From an uncultured Burkholderiales bacterium (GTDB taxonomy: Bacteria; Pseudomonadota; Gammaproteobacteria; Burkholderiales; Eutrophovitaceae), in the NCBI GenBank assembly GCA_951812315.1, contig CATOSA010000025.1, positions 1-64,000 of the forward strand: a stretch of 64,000 bases of DNA. Direction: 5' to 3'. The position numbers and the translations under genes are program-made. The notes under the pieces were generated by a model. That model had not been told where the DNA came from and ran no database searches. It saw only the letters and a list, made by a program, of their open reading frames with translations. This document shows, piece after piece, positions 7,473-16,518 of this stretch. Numbering within the stretch: position 1 is the stretch's first letter; each line of letters begins with the position of its first letter.

Positions 7473-9304
7473 AGAATGTAGTCGGCCAGGATTTCCATCA
7501 GATGATCCGACCAGCGCTCCGGGAAAGGTTCGAGAAGCTCGACCGATTGCTCGAAGTCAGGTGTAAAGACGCGCTCGAGTAGTTCTTCAACGTACTCCGG
7601 GTGCGAAGTCGCGACATTCAGTTCCTTGTTGGTCTTGAAACTCAACTTGTCCCAGTTTGCCGATCCCAGGCACGCCCAGCCGTCGAACACCGCCGTTTTG
7701 ACGTGCGACATACCCGGATACATAAACACGCGGATTCCGTGCTGGAGCATCGCGTTTGCAGCAAGCGCGTTGCTCTGATTGATCGGCCCGTGATTGCCGA
7801 CCAGTGGCAGGATGACGCGCACGTCGACGCCGCGTCGCCGTGCTTTGGCCAGTTCATAGAGCATCGCATCGTCCGTGAAGTATGCGTTCTCGATGTAGAT
7901 GTACTTTTCCGCGTTTCGAATCGCCGCACGCTGCACCCTGAAAATCTCGGCATCACCAGGGCGGGTGTGCAACAAGCGCAGCGGATATCCAATATCCGCG
8001 TTGGCGCGTTTAGCGCGCCTGAGTCTGGAAAACAGGTACGCAGCATCGCCCATGGGACCCGCGTGCGCCCATGCACTGTTGAATTCGCTACTGAGTAGAT
8101 CCACGACCGGGCCTTGCAATTCCATCATCAGATCGTGCCAGACATAGCGGTACTCGCGGCCAATATTCATTCCGCCCGTGAATGCGACTGTCCAGTCGAC
8201 GATTGTGGTCTTTACATGATCGCCGGCCACAATCCAGGGATTCGTCGACTGACGCACGTCGATACCCGAATCTTGTTCGAGGAACTGGCGTACCGATGCG
8301 CGCGCCTGGTGCTCTTCGGGCTGACTCTCATCATCGGTGCCAGTTGCAATGATCGTCCCGAAACCGTCCAGTAGTACCCGGATATCTATGCCTTCGTCCG
8401 ACCGGCGCCGCAACAATTCGCCGATTTGTGCAGCGAAGTCATCGTTGTCGAAAATATAGGTTCGCATATCGACGGAGCTGGTTGCCGTCGTAATTGCATC
8501 GATAAAGCGAATGAAAAACTCTTTCCCGTCGATCAGGTAGTCAATCGTTCCGCGGGTCGCGTTGCGTCCGGTAATGTTGTCAATTTGCGCTTCCCACTGG
8601 CCGAGATCCATGCCTGGCCCAACATGGAGTTCGGGTATCGGTTCGGATTCGAGTGTGGATAGCCAGTTCGGTGTAGTTGTTTCTACAACTGCATCTTTCG
8701 CGACGAAAAACAAGCGCTGCATTGATGAAACAGGACGCGAAAAACATCCGCCGAGATGGCTTTGTGCCACGTGGCCGTATGTTTGCGCACGCTGGTAGCC
8801 TTTACTGGCGATGCTTCCTTCCCTGCGCGCTGGCGAATGACGCAAGAAAATCGCGACGGGCACATCGCGATCAATATATACAAATGGCAGGGAGTAGGCG
8901 CCTGCGTCGCCCGTGTCAAAAAGCAGACGCCGTTCATCGATACCGTCCCGGGAGAGAAATTCTTCCATCACCGGTCGTGCACGCTGAATGAACTCGGCGA
9001 AGTCGATGGTCTCAGCGACAACGTAGTTGCCCGGCTTGTCAATAATCAGCCGCGCTTCGAAATTGTTGACGTCGTTGTAATACAGAAAGTAATCGGCATC
9101 GCCGAATGCCATCACAATGCCGGCCATTTCGGCTTTAGGCAGTACCGACGCGAAAACATCGTCGATAAACCGGTTCCAGTACTTGCTGCCGAGCAGCCGC
9201 GGCACGACTGGATTGTCGGGTAGCTCCGACCAGCGCTTACTTTGCGCATACTCAAGCGGCAGGATGAATGGCCCTGTATAGCCGCCATCCCGGTCGGGTC
9301 TCAA
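7469..9304 (-). CDS. Phospholipase D-like protein, main part (5' end shifted into another frame)
   Basis: The frame has two HKD catalytic motifs of the PLD superfamily: HVKTTIVD followed by FTGGMNIG, and HVKTAVFD followed by GSANWD. The layout is that of cardiolipin synthase-like phosphatidyltransferases, and these two motifs make one active site. The annotated start would be a TTG at 9304, but sense-like sequence continues upstream in the same frame (GEDGLVYSGGNWSNR and on) to a TGA at 9389-9391. The gene therefore probably begins in the reading frame at 9301-9579, with a 1-nt loss near 9365-9370. The N-terminal 200 residues do not match a family I can name. If intact the product would be a lipoprotein, so it would act in the periplasm or outer membrane. 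The last codons run into the inverted repeat at 7451-7472. Confidence 0.75.
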   Translation of the reverse strand: MRPDRDGGYTGPFILPLEYAQSKRWSELPDNPVVPRLLGSKYWNRFIDDVFASVLPKAEMAGIVMAFGDADYFLYYNDVNNFEARLIIDKPGNYVVAETIDFAEFIQRARPVMEEFLSRDGIDERRLLFDTGDAGAYSLPFVYIDRDVPVAIFLRHSPARREGSIASKGYQRAQTYGHVAQSHLGGCFSRPVSSMQRLFFVAKDAVVETTTPNWLSTLESEPIPELHVGPGMDLGQWEAQIDNITGRNATRGTIDYLIDGKEFFIRFIDAITTATSSVDMRTYIFDNDDFAAQIGELLRRRSDEGIDIRVLLDGFGTIIATGTDDESQPEEHQARASVRQFLEQDSGIDVRQSTNPWIVAGDHVKTTIVDWTVAFTGGMNIGREYRYVWHDLMMELQGPVVDLLSSEFNSAWAHAGPMGDAAYLFSRLRRAKRANADIGYPLRLLHTRPGDAEIFRVQRAAIRNAEKYIYIENAYFTDDAMLYELAKARRRGVDVRVILPLVGNHGPINQSNALAANAMLQHGIRVFMYPGMSHVKTAVFDGWACLGSANWDKLSFKTNKELNVATSHPEYVEELLERVFTPDFEQSVELLEPFPERWSDHLMEILADYIL

Positions 9305-9579
9305 TGCAGCCAGGTCGGCCCGGTTCGACCAGTTACCGCCGGAGTAAACGAGGCCGTCTTCGCCTTCGAGCTGACAAAGAACTCGTTCTCACCAATAAGT
9401 GCTTCGACGGCGATGTACGGTGTGGTGACGGATTCTTCGGCGAAGTGCCCGGGCAGGATTCGAAGTTCTTCTTCTGGTGCTTCGCCGTTCATTCCCTGAC
9501 TTCCGCAACTGACTGCGAGCAGCAGTGCCAGTGTCACGGTGAGTATACGATGCGATTGTTGATGACGGTTTTGAAGCAT
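9301..9579 (-). pseudogene. N-terminal piece of the PLD-like lipoprotein, separated by a frameshift
   Basis: The 92-residue frame has a clear lipoprotein signal: a basic start, hydrophobic TVTLALLLAV, then a lipobox ending in Cys at about residue 25. It continues sensibly through VTTPYIAVEALIGENEFFVSS. After that the frame turns into unlike sequence and stops at 9301. The frame of the downstream PLD-like gene becomes sensible at the same place (LEGEDGLVYSGGNW). Adding one base near 9368 would join them into one protein of about 700 residues. Whether this is real inactivation or a sequencing or assembly error cannot be decided here. Confidence 0.65.
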
Positions 9580-9663
9580 AGCCTTAAAGAATCCAGCATG
9601 GAACCCCAGCGATTGGGAACTCTCACTAATGGACAGATTGTTTGCTTATTGCCGGTTAGTGTA

Positions 9664-9677
9664 TTGATCCAGGTCAA
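9664..9677 (+). promoter_or_regulatory. FNR/ANR-type box and class II promoter for the cytochrome c lipoprotein gene
   Basis: TTGATCCAGGTCAA differs from the FNR/ANR consensus TTGAT-N4-ATCAA at one position. Its centre is about 31 bp upstream of a TATAG-like -10 element at 9700-9709. That is the spacing of a class II FNR promoter, where the activator sits at about -41.5. The gene it would serve starts at 9837, leaving a leader of about 120 nt. The target, a c-type cytochrome, fits control by oxygen. The site was found by eye. The rest of the 9580-9836 gap holds nothing else recognisable. Confidence 0.5.
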
Positions 9678-9836
9678 CGCTCAATTTGTTCACCGCTTCA
9701 TCCTATAGATATGGATATATACATAGTCGGGGAGAAACGTCGGCGTATCCTGATAAGAAAAGCGACGTAATTGCGCGCGGTATCACATGTCTGGAAGACG
9801 TTCACATTGACAATCTGTATCAAAGAAGGAGGGACA

Positions 9837-10298
9837 ATGGCGAAGTCAATTTTCTGCTTGTTGATGACCATGGCGATTCTGGTGATGTCCGGATGCGCTA
9901 CGTCGCCGAAGTCAGGAAAGGGATTTACGTTGCCCGAAGGCGACGCGCTAGCGGGCAGGGCAAACTTTGTCAGCCTTCGATGTAATGCGTGCCACAAGGT
10001 TGACGGAGTTGATCAAGTTGCCGAGCAGGGCTGGGAAGCCGAACCACCGATTACCATCGGCGGCGAGGTCACCCGGATCGAGACCTATGGCGAGCTTGTG
10101 ACATCGATCATCAACCCGTCGCACCGACTGGCGAAAGGTTATCCGGTTTATGCGGTATCGGTGGACGGCAAGTCGAAAATGAAGAACTACAACGATGCAA
10201 TGACAGTTACTCAACTAACTGATTTGGTCGCGTTCCTGCAGTCAAAGTACAAGTTGCTTGAGTACGAGCTGACAGAGTATCCACTGTACGGACCGTAA
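9837..10298 (+). CDS. Cytochrome c family lipoprotein
   Basis: The ATG at 9837 follows a strong AAGGAGGG site, so it is preferred over an upstream in-frame ATG at 9771. The product has 153 residues. It opens with a lipoprotein signal (hydrophobic LLMTMAILVMSG then Cys at about residue 20), followed by one heme-binding CNACH motif near residue 50. Near the end is KMKNYNDAMTVTQLTDLVAF, which offers a Met as the sixth heme ligand and has the usual last-helix look of mono-heme class I cytochromes. It is expected to be membrane-anchored in the periplasm and to pass electrons to a terminal oxidase or reductase, but its partner is not in the window. An FNR/ANR-like box upstream suggests induction at low oxygen. 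Confidence 0.8.
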   Translation: MAKSIFCLLMTMAILVMSGCATSPKSGKGFTLPEGDALAGRANFVSLRCNACHKVDGVDQVAEQGWEAEPPITIGGEVTRIETYGELVTSIINPSHRLAKGYPVYAVSVDGKSKMKNYNDAMTVTQLTDLVAFLQSKYKLLEYELTEYPLYGP

Positions 10299-10704
10299 TA
10301 GAAGTTACGTTTCACTAGTCTTCGTAAATGCAACCGGGTTTTGAGTGGTGAGGCGTTTCAGGATTGCAAAACACACCTATTGCCAGGCTGAGAGTCTGAC
10401 CGCACAAGTTGCTGCTTGATTGCGATCGGGGAGCCGCGACAACCGTCGTCATTCAAACGATCGGGCGGCGAAAGTCTTCGCCGTAATTTGATGTTTGACA
10501 ACAGCATCAACTCTTCAATTTGTTCCCGTGCGCTGACCGGATAGAAAGGCGTGGACTTCTACAGTTGATCTTTGTCGCGAAAATAATTCGCGAGTCGGTC
10601 AAAGAATGGAGATAATGCCATGAACTAGACGTATCGCATTTAGCAAAAGTATGCTGCGGCGCTAGTCACGGAGTTATTTGAAAGACGCACCGGGGAGCAC
10701 AGTC
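10299..10704. other. Intergenic stretch with a 7-bp dyad
   Basis: About 400 bp separate the cytochrome gene from the MBL gene. No open frame with coding character was seen on either strand. A perfect dyad TCGCGAA-N5-TTCGCGA lies at 10575-10593, about 110 bp before the MBL start. It could be an operator or an RNA hairpin. No clear -10/-35 pair could be chosen by eye. Confidence 0.35.
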
Positions 10705-12132
10705 ATGGCCTACATTGCAGAAGGCATTGTCCGCTTCAAGCCGCGCGCCGGCTCTTCATTCAATCTTTACTGGGGTGACAAGGTCGAAGTGCTTAGTCGT
10801 GAGAATGGCCGTACAAAAGTGCGTGTATTGGAGCGCGGCGCGTCGCCGATCGAGGGCACGGTGGCCGGACGTTTGCCGACGCAGGAAAAAGCCCCACTGC
10901 AATTCATGATGGTGGATGTGCAACAAGGGGACGGCATCATCATGATCACGCCGGAAGGCAAGAAGATTTTTATCGACGGTGGTGACAATAAACTGTTTGC
11001 GCGCTTTGCCGCGGCGCGCTTTCGCGGAACCAGCGCGGATAATCCGCTCGACGTCGACGCGATGATCGTCACCCATGACGATGCGGACCACTTTGACGGC
11101 TTGAACAAAATCCGTTCATCGGAAAAACACAAGACGGCGCGCAAGCGATTGTTCCTCAGGCCGCATCGCGTCTACCACAACGGCCTGGTCAAGGGGCCTT
11201 CATCACTCGACGACGAAAAGATGTTTGGCGCGACCGTAAGTACGCGCAAAGGCCCGGTCATTGTCGATCTGGTGGAAGATGTGACTGCGGTGCCGAAGAG
11301 CCGGCTGAACAGGCCGTTCAAAAGCTGGGTGACTTCGCTCAATCACTGGGCCAAACGCGGGCCAATCGATTTCAAGCGCCTGGCATACGGTAACAAGCGC
11401 GAATTCAATTTTCTGCGGCCGGAGGGTATCGAGGTGGAGGTGCTGGGGCCGATCGAAACCCGGGTCAGACGTCGCGGCCGCAGCCGTGCCGGCTTGCGCT
11501 TTCTGAACAGACCGGCGAAAGATGCCAACATCTCGGTGACGGGGTCCGACACTGAGCACAAGCGTCCCTCGGCTTCGCATACGGTTAACGGGCACTCGGT
11601 GACCTTGCGCATCAGCTACGGCAATGTTCGGTTCTTTCTCAGCGGTGATCTCAATCAGGAATCCATGGACTTGCTGCGTACCAAGACGACGCCGAGTCAG
11701 CTGAAGAGCGAAGTTCTCAAGGTGCCTCACCACGGCTCCGCCGATTTTGACCTGAGACTGCTGAAAGAAATCGCGCCGGTGATTTCGCTGATCTCTTCCG
11801 GTGATGAGTCCAGCCGCAAGGAGCACATTCATCCGCGCGCGACATTGATGGGCGCGCTCGGCAAGATTGCGCGCAATGACGTGTCATTGTTGTTTTGCAC
11901 GGAACTCGCCGCTTTTTTTGCGATGCGTGGAATGTCGCTGACGCTGGACAGTAAAAGAACACGCTACTTCGGATTCGAGCGCACCAACTTCGGGATTATC
12001 CACATACGCACCGACGGCGAGCGCGTGCTGGTGTTTACACATAGCGGCAAGGCCGGCATGAACGAGGCCTACCGCCTGACCGTGGACAAGCAACATCGTG
12101 TGAAGCTCGCGAAATCGATCAAGAAGCGATAG
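10705..12132 (+). CDS. ComEC/Rec2-like metallo-beta-lactamase fold hydrolase with N-terminal SH3-like segment
   Basis: The ATG at 10705 has GGGGAG about 7 bp upstream. A TTG at 10678 is also open. The 475-residue product begins with an SH3-like stretch of about 60 residues (FNLYWGDKVEVL, then GRTKVRVLERG). Next is an MBL fold of the ComEC/Rec2 type: DVQQGDGIIMITPEG, FIDGGDN, the zinc motif THDDADHFDGL, FFLSGDLNQESMDLL and KVPHHGSADFD. There are no membrane segments, so this is the soluble stand-alone form and not the DNA-uptake channel. Such enzymes probably cut phosphodiester bonds, but no substrate is established. The next gene starts 19 bp downstream on the same strand, so the two are probably co-transcribed. 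Confidence 0.75.
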   Translation: MAYIAEGIVRFKPRAGSSFNLYWGDKVEVLSRENGRTKVRVLERGASPIEGTVAGRLPTQEKAPLQFMMVDVQQGDGIIMITPEGKKIFIDGGDNKLFARFAAARFRGTSADNPLDVDAMIVTHDDADHFDGLNKIRSSEKHKTARKRLFLRPHRVYHNGLVKGPSSLDDEKMFGATVSTRKGPVIVDLVEDVTAVPKSRLNRPFKSWVTSLNHWAKRGPIDFKRLAYGNKREFNFLRPEGIEVEVLGPIETRVRRRGRSRAGLRFLNRPAKDANISVTGSDTEHKRPSASHTVNGHSVTLRISYGNVRFFLSGDLNQESMDLLRTKTTPSQLKSEVLKVPHHGSADFDLRLLKEIAPVISLISSGDESSRKEHIHPRATLMGALGKIARNDVSLLFCTELAAFFAMRGMSLTLDSKRTRYFGFERTNFGIIHIRTDGERVLVFTHSGKAGMNEAYRLTVDKQHRVKLAKSIKKR

Positions 12133-12151
12133 TGTCGACACCATCATCGCT

Positions 12152-13294
12152 ATGAGCACGTCCAATAGTGAAGGCGATTCAGACCTGAGCGCGTCCGACC
12201 GCGCTCGCATTCGCGCCGAAGAGATTTACCGTGTCGAGGTAGTACAGGAGATTGCCACCTCACGCGCGGCGCCAACCGGAGTTGCGCGCGTTGTTGCGTT
12301 TCTCAACACTTCGCTGGGGATGTGGATTTTGGGCACGGTCGTCCTCGGGGCGATCACATTCGCCTATTCGAATATTCAGAAGTCGATCGAGAACACCCGC
12401 CAGGAGGCGATCGCCGAAGCCGGTCGTGCCGATCGCGAACGACGCCTTGTCTCGGAGATCGACTCGCGCATCCGCCGCCTGGTCGACCTCGAATGGGAGT
12501 CCCCGGAGGAGAGTGAGCGCGCCTTGCAGCGCTTTCTCGGTGGTAGTGAGGAGGCCGAAACCGAATTCGGCAGCGTACATCTTGGAACGATTTTGCACGA
12601 TCTGATCGGCGTCGCCGAAGACCCCGATGCACCAATCAAGGCGCTTGAGCGCTACGATGAGCTGGCCACGGAGCGCGCCCGTCTGATTCGTTTTGTGAGA
12701 CCCGGCGGCGGTTTTCCTGAACAGGTTCTCGATGCCGCGCTTCGGACCCGAATGCAGACACAGCGATTCGTGACCGCGTTGCGGAACGTCACCAGACAGG
12801 CCGGCAAGAACTTTCCGTTGTGGGACGAAGAGTACGAAGTGTTTTTCGAACTGTTACCCAGGCGCGGTGATTTTGTACACCAGTCGATTGCCCGAAACTT
12901 GTTCAATCGAATCGCGTTGCTGGCGGCGCAAGCGTCTGATACGGGACGGGACAAGCACCGGGTCTACCTGGTGCCGGCCGACGCTCCGGCAAGACTCAGG
13001 AATGCGGGCGCAGGCACGTACTTAGTCGCGGCGTCTGGACGCACGCCTCTGATTCCTGATGAAGAAACGCCCTTTCGCGTCAATCTACATGCCGGTGTTA
13101 TCACCGGGGAGCGCGAAGGCGGCGAGCAGGTCAGGTACCGGGTGCGGATCATTAATGCAACCGGTTCCCTTCTGAAATTCGGGGGAACTTATCCAAAGAC
13201 GAACTCTAATCGTCCTGAAGACCAGCTCGATTCCAGCCTCGATTACTACAGGGTCTCGCGCGTTTTTACTGACGTTATGAAGCGCAAGCATTGA
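12152..13294 (+). CDS. Single-span membrane protein of unknown function, partner of the MBL gene
   Basis: I do not recognise the family of this 380-residue protein. It has a charged N-terminus, one membrane segment near residues 55-75 (MWILGTVVLGAITFAYS), then a helical, Arg/Glu-rich part up to about residue 130. After that comes a mixed region ending in a strand-rich segment (GTYLVAASGRTPLIPDEE, FRVNLHAGVITGE). There is no signal peptide before the span, so the large C-terminal part could face either side. It follows the MBL gene by 19 bp. Two-gene pairs of a ComEC-like hydrolase with a membrane protein suggest a shared function, but defence or envelope roles are speculation. Confidence 0.6.
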   Translation: MSTSNSEGDSDLSASDRARIRAEEIYRVEVVQEIATSRAAPTGVARVVAFLNTSLGMWILGTVVLGAITFAYSNIQKSIENTRQEAIAEAGRADRERRLVSEIDSRIRRLVDLEWESPEESERALQRFLGGSEEAETEFGSVHLGTILHDLIGVAEDPDAPIKALERYDELATERARLIRFVRPGGGFPEQVLDAALRTRMQTQRFVTALRNVTRQAGKNFPLWDEEYEVFFELLPRRGDFVHQSIARNLFNRIALLAAQASDTGRDKHRVYLVPADAPARLRNAGAGTYLVAASGRTPLIPDEETPFRVNLHAGVITGEREGGEQVRYRVRIINATGSLLKFGGTYPKTNSNRPEDQLDSSLDYYRVSRVFTDVMKRKH

Positions 13295-13345
13295 GACCGG
13301 GAAAAGTATGTATCATCGAGTCAATGAACTCACGTTAGAACTGGC

Positions 13346-14152
13346 ATGACATCTGAACCACAGAAAGAATACGAAACTTTGCTGTTGACCGTTGCTGCAC
13401 CGCACGTGCTGCAGGTGACTTTGAACAGGCCCGAATCCTCCAATGCGCTGAACACGCAAATGGGGCGGGATCTGTTAAGTTTTTTTGACGGCCTTGCACA
13501 AGATCCTGGCGACACCCGCTGCGTAGTACTGACCGGTGCGGGCAAGAAAGCGTTCTGCGCCGGCGGGGATCTCAAGGAACGCAATGGCATGAGTGATGAA
13601 GCCTGGAGCTACCAGCATCGCATCTTTGAACGCATGATACGCTCGGTAATCGACTGCCCGACGCCTGTCGTCGGTGCGGTGAACGGCGCTGCCTATGGTG
13701 GCGGCTGCGAGATCGCGGCAGCGCTGGACTTTTTGTACGCCAGTGACAATGCACGATTTGCACAGACAGAGGTCATGCTCGGCATCATGCCCGGTGCCGG
13801 TGGCACGCAAAACCTTCCGCGCGCTGTCGGCGAGCGGCGCGCCAAGGAGTTAATCTTGTCCGGCAAGAGCTTCACTGCAGCTCAAGCCCTTGATTGGGGT
13901 CTTTTAAACGCTGTGTTCCCGCAAGATCAATTGATTGAGGAAACAATCAAGATCGCGACACGCATTGCGGCCAATGCGCCGATCGCAGTGCGTCAGGCCA
14001 AGCAGGCGATTCATCGCGGTTTACAAATGTCGCTCAGCGACGGGCTGTGGTTCGAAATAGAGGCTTACAACCGTGCCGTGCCGACGGAAGACCGGCATGA
14101 AGGCGTGCGGGCATTCAACGAAAAGCGCAAACCAAAATTCACCGGCAAGTAA
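13346..14152 (+). CDS. Enoyl-CoA hydratase/isomerase family protein
   Basis: This 268-residue protein of the crotonase fold acts on acyl-CoA thioesters. The oxyanion-hole segments are AFCAGGDLKE and AAYGGGCEIA. Both Glu positions used by hydratases are present, one in GGGCEIAAA and one in AQTEVMLGIMPGAGGTQ. True hydratase (fatty acid or short-chain acyl-CoA) activity is therefore plausible. The C-terminus is usual: EDRHEGVRAFNEKRKPKF. It starts 51 bp after the membrane-protein gene and runs toward the PrpD-like gene on the other strand. The exact substrate is unknown. Confidence 0.85.
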   Translation: MTSEPQKEYETLLLTVAAPHVLQVTLNRPESSNALNTQMGRDLLSFFDGLAQDPGDTRCVVLTGAGKKAFCAGGDLKERNGMSDEAWSYQHRIFERMIRSVIDCPTPVVGAVNGAAYGGGCEIAAALDFLYASDNARFAQTEVMLGIMPGAGGTQNLPRAVGERRAKELILSGKSFTAAQALDWGLLNAVFPQDQLIEETIKIATRIAANAPIAVRQAKQAIHRGLQMSLSDGLWFEIEAYNRAVPTEDRHEGVRAFNEKRKPKFTGK

Positions 14153-14219
14153 GAGCGGGCGGTATTGTTCTCACCCACTCCGTGAGCGACGATCAGGCCG
14201 GTATTTCTATCTGCAGTGG

Positions 14220-15581
14220 CTAGTGCCGCAACGTCGTAAACCAGTGCCCGGCAGGTTTTGCAGATTCGCCGATTGCGTCCCAGACGCTGTCAGCTACCTC
14301 GTTGCCCAATAGTGCGGCAGCCTTGGCGCGAACTCTTGTTTCCCGCTCGGCGCGCGGCATTGGTGTGAGCAAGTCGTGCTCGGCGAAAATCGTCTCACCC
14401 GCGCGATCTCTGACGTGGACCTGAGCAGCAGTGTCACTCAAATCGGTATCGGTCTGGACCGAGACCCGGTCGCGCACGGCGAGCAGCGCAGTATCGGTAC
14501 AACTAGCATCGTCGAACGTGGTCAACGCGCCAGTATCAGCGCCAGTTAAAGCCATCGCCGCGGTCAGTCGAAAACTGAACTTCGCTTCGAGTCCGGTGGC
14601 GGGGCTTGGGATATTGCAAACGCCAAGCCAGCGCGGATGCACAGTGATCTTCACGTCGTCAATGTCGGTTGCATCGAGATCACGGCTTGCGCGCGCCTTG
14701 GCCAAAGCTTCTATTGGTGCATGCGTGCCGTGACAACAGGCGTGAAACTTGTGCAGCACCGATTCCAGCTTGTAAGTCGTACCCAGACCTTGCAGGACAT
14801 CGGCATGACCCGTTGACTGACCGCCGTGAGTATCGGCAAAGCCTTGCGAGCAGGTGAGCCCTTGCGGGTTTGATACGAATCCCGCTGATGCCAGCGTCGC
14901 GGCCTCAACCGCATTTGCGGCTGCCATACCTGCATGAAACGGTTTGCCCATCGTACCAAACTGAGATTTCAGGCCAGAGGCCCGCGTAGTCGCCAAGCCC
15001 AGGGCATGTTGCGCGCGTTCCCGATCCAGGCCGAGCAGTCTTGCCACTGCCATTGTCGATCCGAAAGTGCCGGACGTGGCGGTCTGATGAAAGCCGGCCT
15101 CATAATGCAGCTGGCCAAGCCAGGCGCCGATGCGACTGGTAACTTCCATACCAATCAATGCGGCCTCGATAAAATCCGAAACTGTCGCGCCTGTTTTTTC
15201 CGCGACCGCCAGTGCGGCCGGAATCACGGCGACGCTGGGGTGGCCCAGATACACGAAATTAGTGTCGTCATAATCAAGTGCGTGAGACGCTGTGCCGTTG
15301 ACCATTGCTGCCGCGCGCGCAGGTAAGCGGGCCTGTTCTCCAAAAATGGTTGCGGCTGGCGTACCGCCGTCGTCCATGGCCATGTTTCTCACAATCTTGC
15401 TTACCGGTTCGTCGCTGCCGGCAACTGCAACCGCGATCCAGTCCAACAGCGACAGCCGCGCCATATGCCGCGCACTCTCGGGCAATGCTTCACTGGGTGT
15501 GTCAACAACAAATTGGACAATCGCTTCGGTCAGCGAAGGGCTATCGACGCGATCAGCTACCTGGGGAGCACTCATTGTCAT
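14220..15581 (-). CDS. MmgE/PrpD family protein
   Basis: The 453-residue protein matches the MmgE/PrpD family (2-methylcitrate dehydratase, itaconate decarboxylase and relatives). Seen: SLLDWIAVAVAGSDEP at the N-terminus, NGTASHALDYDDTNFVYLGHP (the active-site DYDDT region), HQTATSGTFGSTMA, and HKFHACCHGTHAPIEA near residue 290. Length is normal and the gene is intact. No other methylcitrate-cycle gene is beside it, so PrpD function is not implied. A member acting on another hydroxy-acid or acyl substrate is as likely. Start choice: ATG at 15581, with a second ATG two codons on. Confidence 0.83.
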   Translation of the reverse strand: MTMSAPQVADRVDSPSLTEAIVQFVVDTPSEALPESARHMARLSLLDWIAVAVAGSDEPVSKIVRNMAMDDGGTPAATIFGEQARLPARAAAMVNGTASHALDYDDTNFVYLGHPSVAVIPAALAVAEKTGATVSDFIEAALIGMEVTSRIGAWLGQLHYEAGFHQTATSGTFGSTMAVARLLGLDRERAQHALGLATTRASGLKSQFGTMGKPFHAGMAAANAVEAATLASAGFVSNPQGLTCSQGFADTHGGQSTGHADVLQGLGTTYKLESVLHKFHACCHGTHAPIEALAKARASRDLDATDIDDVKITVHPRWLGVCNIPSPATGLEAKFSFRLTAAMALTGADTGALTTFDDASCTDTALLAVRDRVSVQTDTDLSDTAAQVHVRDRAGETIFAEHDLLTPMPRAERETRVRAKAAALLGNEVADSVWDAIGESAKPAGHWFTTLRH

Positions 15582-15733
15582 CGGACTGGCCTCGGTATGG
15601 TCTCTGGATATAATGGAAAGCGAGCTGTTTGGTCAATAGTAGCGCGGGATGCTTCGCTTATGTTGTACCTTGCACCTGCCAGCATCGACGATTTGTTCGG
15701 TGACTACAAATTTGCGTTTGCAGGGGATAGAAG

Positions 15734-16501
15734 ATGGGAGATCGACTCAAGAACAAGGTTGCGATTATCACCGGCGGAGCGGGCGGTATTGGCCGTGCGG
15801 CGGGCGCGCGATTTGTCGCCGAAGGTGCGCGGGTGCTGCTCGCAGATGTCGGGGAGCAGGCGTTGCGAGATGCGGTCTCGGAAATCGGCGACAACAACGT
15901 GAGCTATTGCGTGACGGACGTGACTGATTTCGAAGCTAACCTGCGTATGGTCGCGCTTGCTGAAGAACGATATGGCGGCGTAGACATATTGATCGCAAAC
16001 GCCGGAACCGAAGGCCTGGTGAAGCCGATAGTCGACTGCGATGTCGACGTCTTCGATCGGGTTATCGCGGTCAACGTGCGAGGCGTATGGCTGGGCCTGA
16101 AGGCCGCTATTCCTGCGCTACAGAAGCGGGGTGGAGGCAGCATCATCATCACGTCTTCAACAGCTGGTGTGCGAGGTACGGCCGGATTGTCACCCTACAC
16201 GACCAGCAAACATGCCGTGATCGGCATGATGAAGTCGGCCGCTCTCGAATGTGCGCCGTTCGGAATTCGAGTCAATACTGTCAATCCAGGTCCGGTTGAG
16301 ACACGGATGATGCGTAGTCTTGAAGAAAAGATGGCGCCTGGTGCGGGGGAGACAGCTCGCGATAGGTACAAGAAACGTATTCCGCTACAGCGCTATGGCG
16401 AACCGAATGACATTGCCAGTTTGATGCTGTTCCTGGCTAGCGAGGAAAGCCGCCACCTGACCGGGGCCGTTTACATGGCTGATGGTGGCCTGACGGCTTG
16501 A
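15734..16501 (+). CDS. Short-chain dehydrogenase/reductase (SDR)
   Basis: This classical SDR has 255 residues. The cofactor motif is TGGAGGIGRAAG, the NAG motif is IANAG, and the active site shows Ser in ITSSTAG and Tyr/Lys in YTTSKHA. The C-terminus VYMADGGLTA is the common SDR ending. An AGGGGA site 6-8 bp before the ATG fixes the start. NAD(P) preference and substrate are not clear. It is divergent from the PrpD-like gene (152 bp between starts), so the two may share a control region. Confidence 0.85.
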   Translation: MGDRLKNKVAIITGGAGGIGRAAGARFVAEGARVLLADVGEQALRDAVSEIGDNNVSYCVTDVTDFEANLRMVALAEERYGGVDILIANAGTEGLVKPIVDCDVDVFDRVIAVNVRGVWLGLKAAIPALQKRGGGSIIITSSTAGVRGTAGLSPYTTSKHAVIGMMKSAALECAPFGIRVNTVNPGPVETRMMRSLEEKMAPGAGETARDRYKKRIPLQRYGEPNDIASLMLFLASEESRHLTGAVYMADGGLTA

Positions 16502-16518
16502 TCGGCTGCGTGCATTGC

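Noticed and set aside
11203-11832. Antisense frame of 209 residues inside the MBL gene
   Set aside because: No domain likeness and no start signals. The sense strand carries all MBL motifs.
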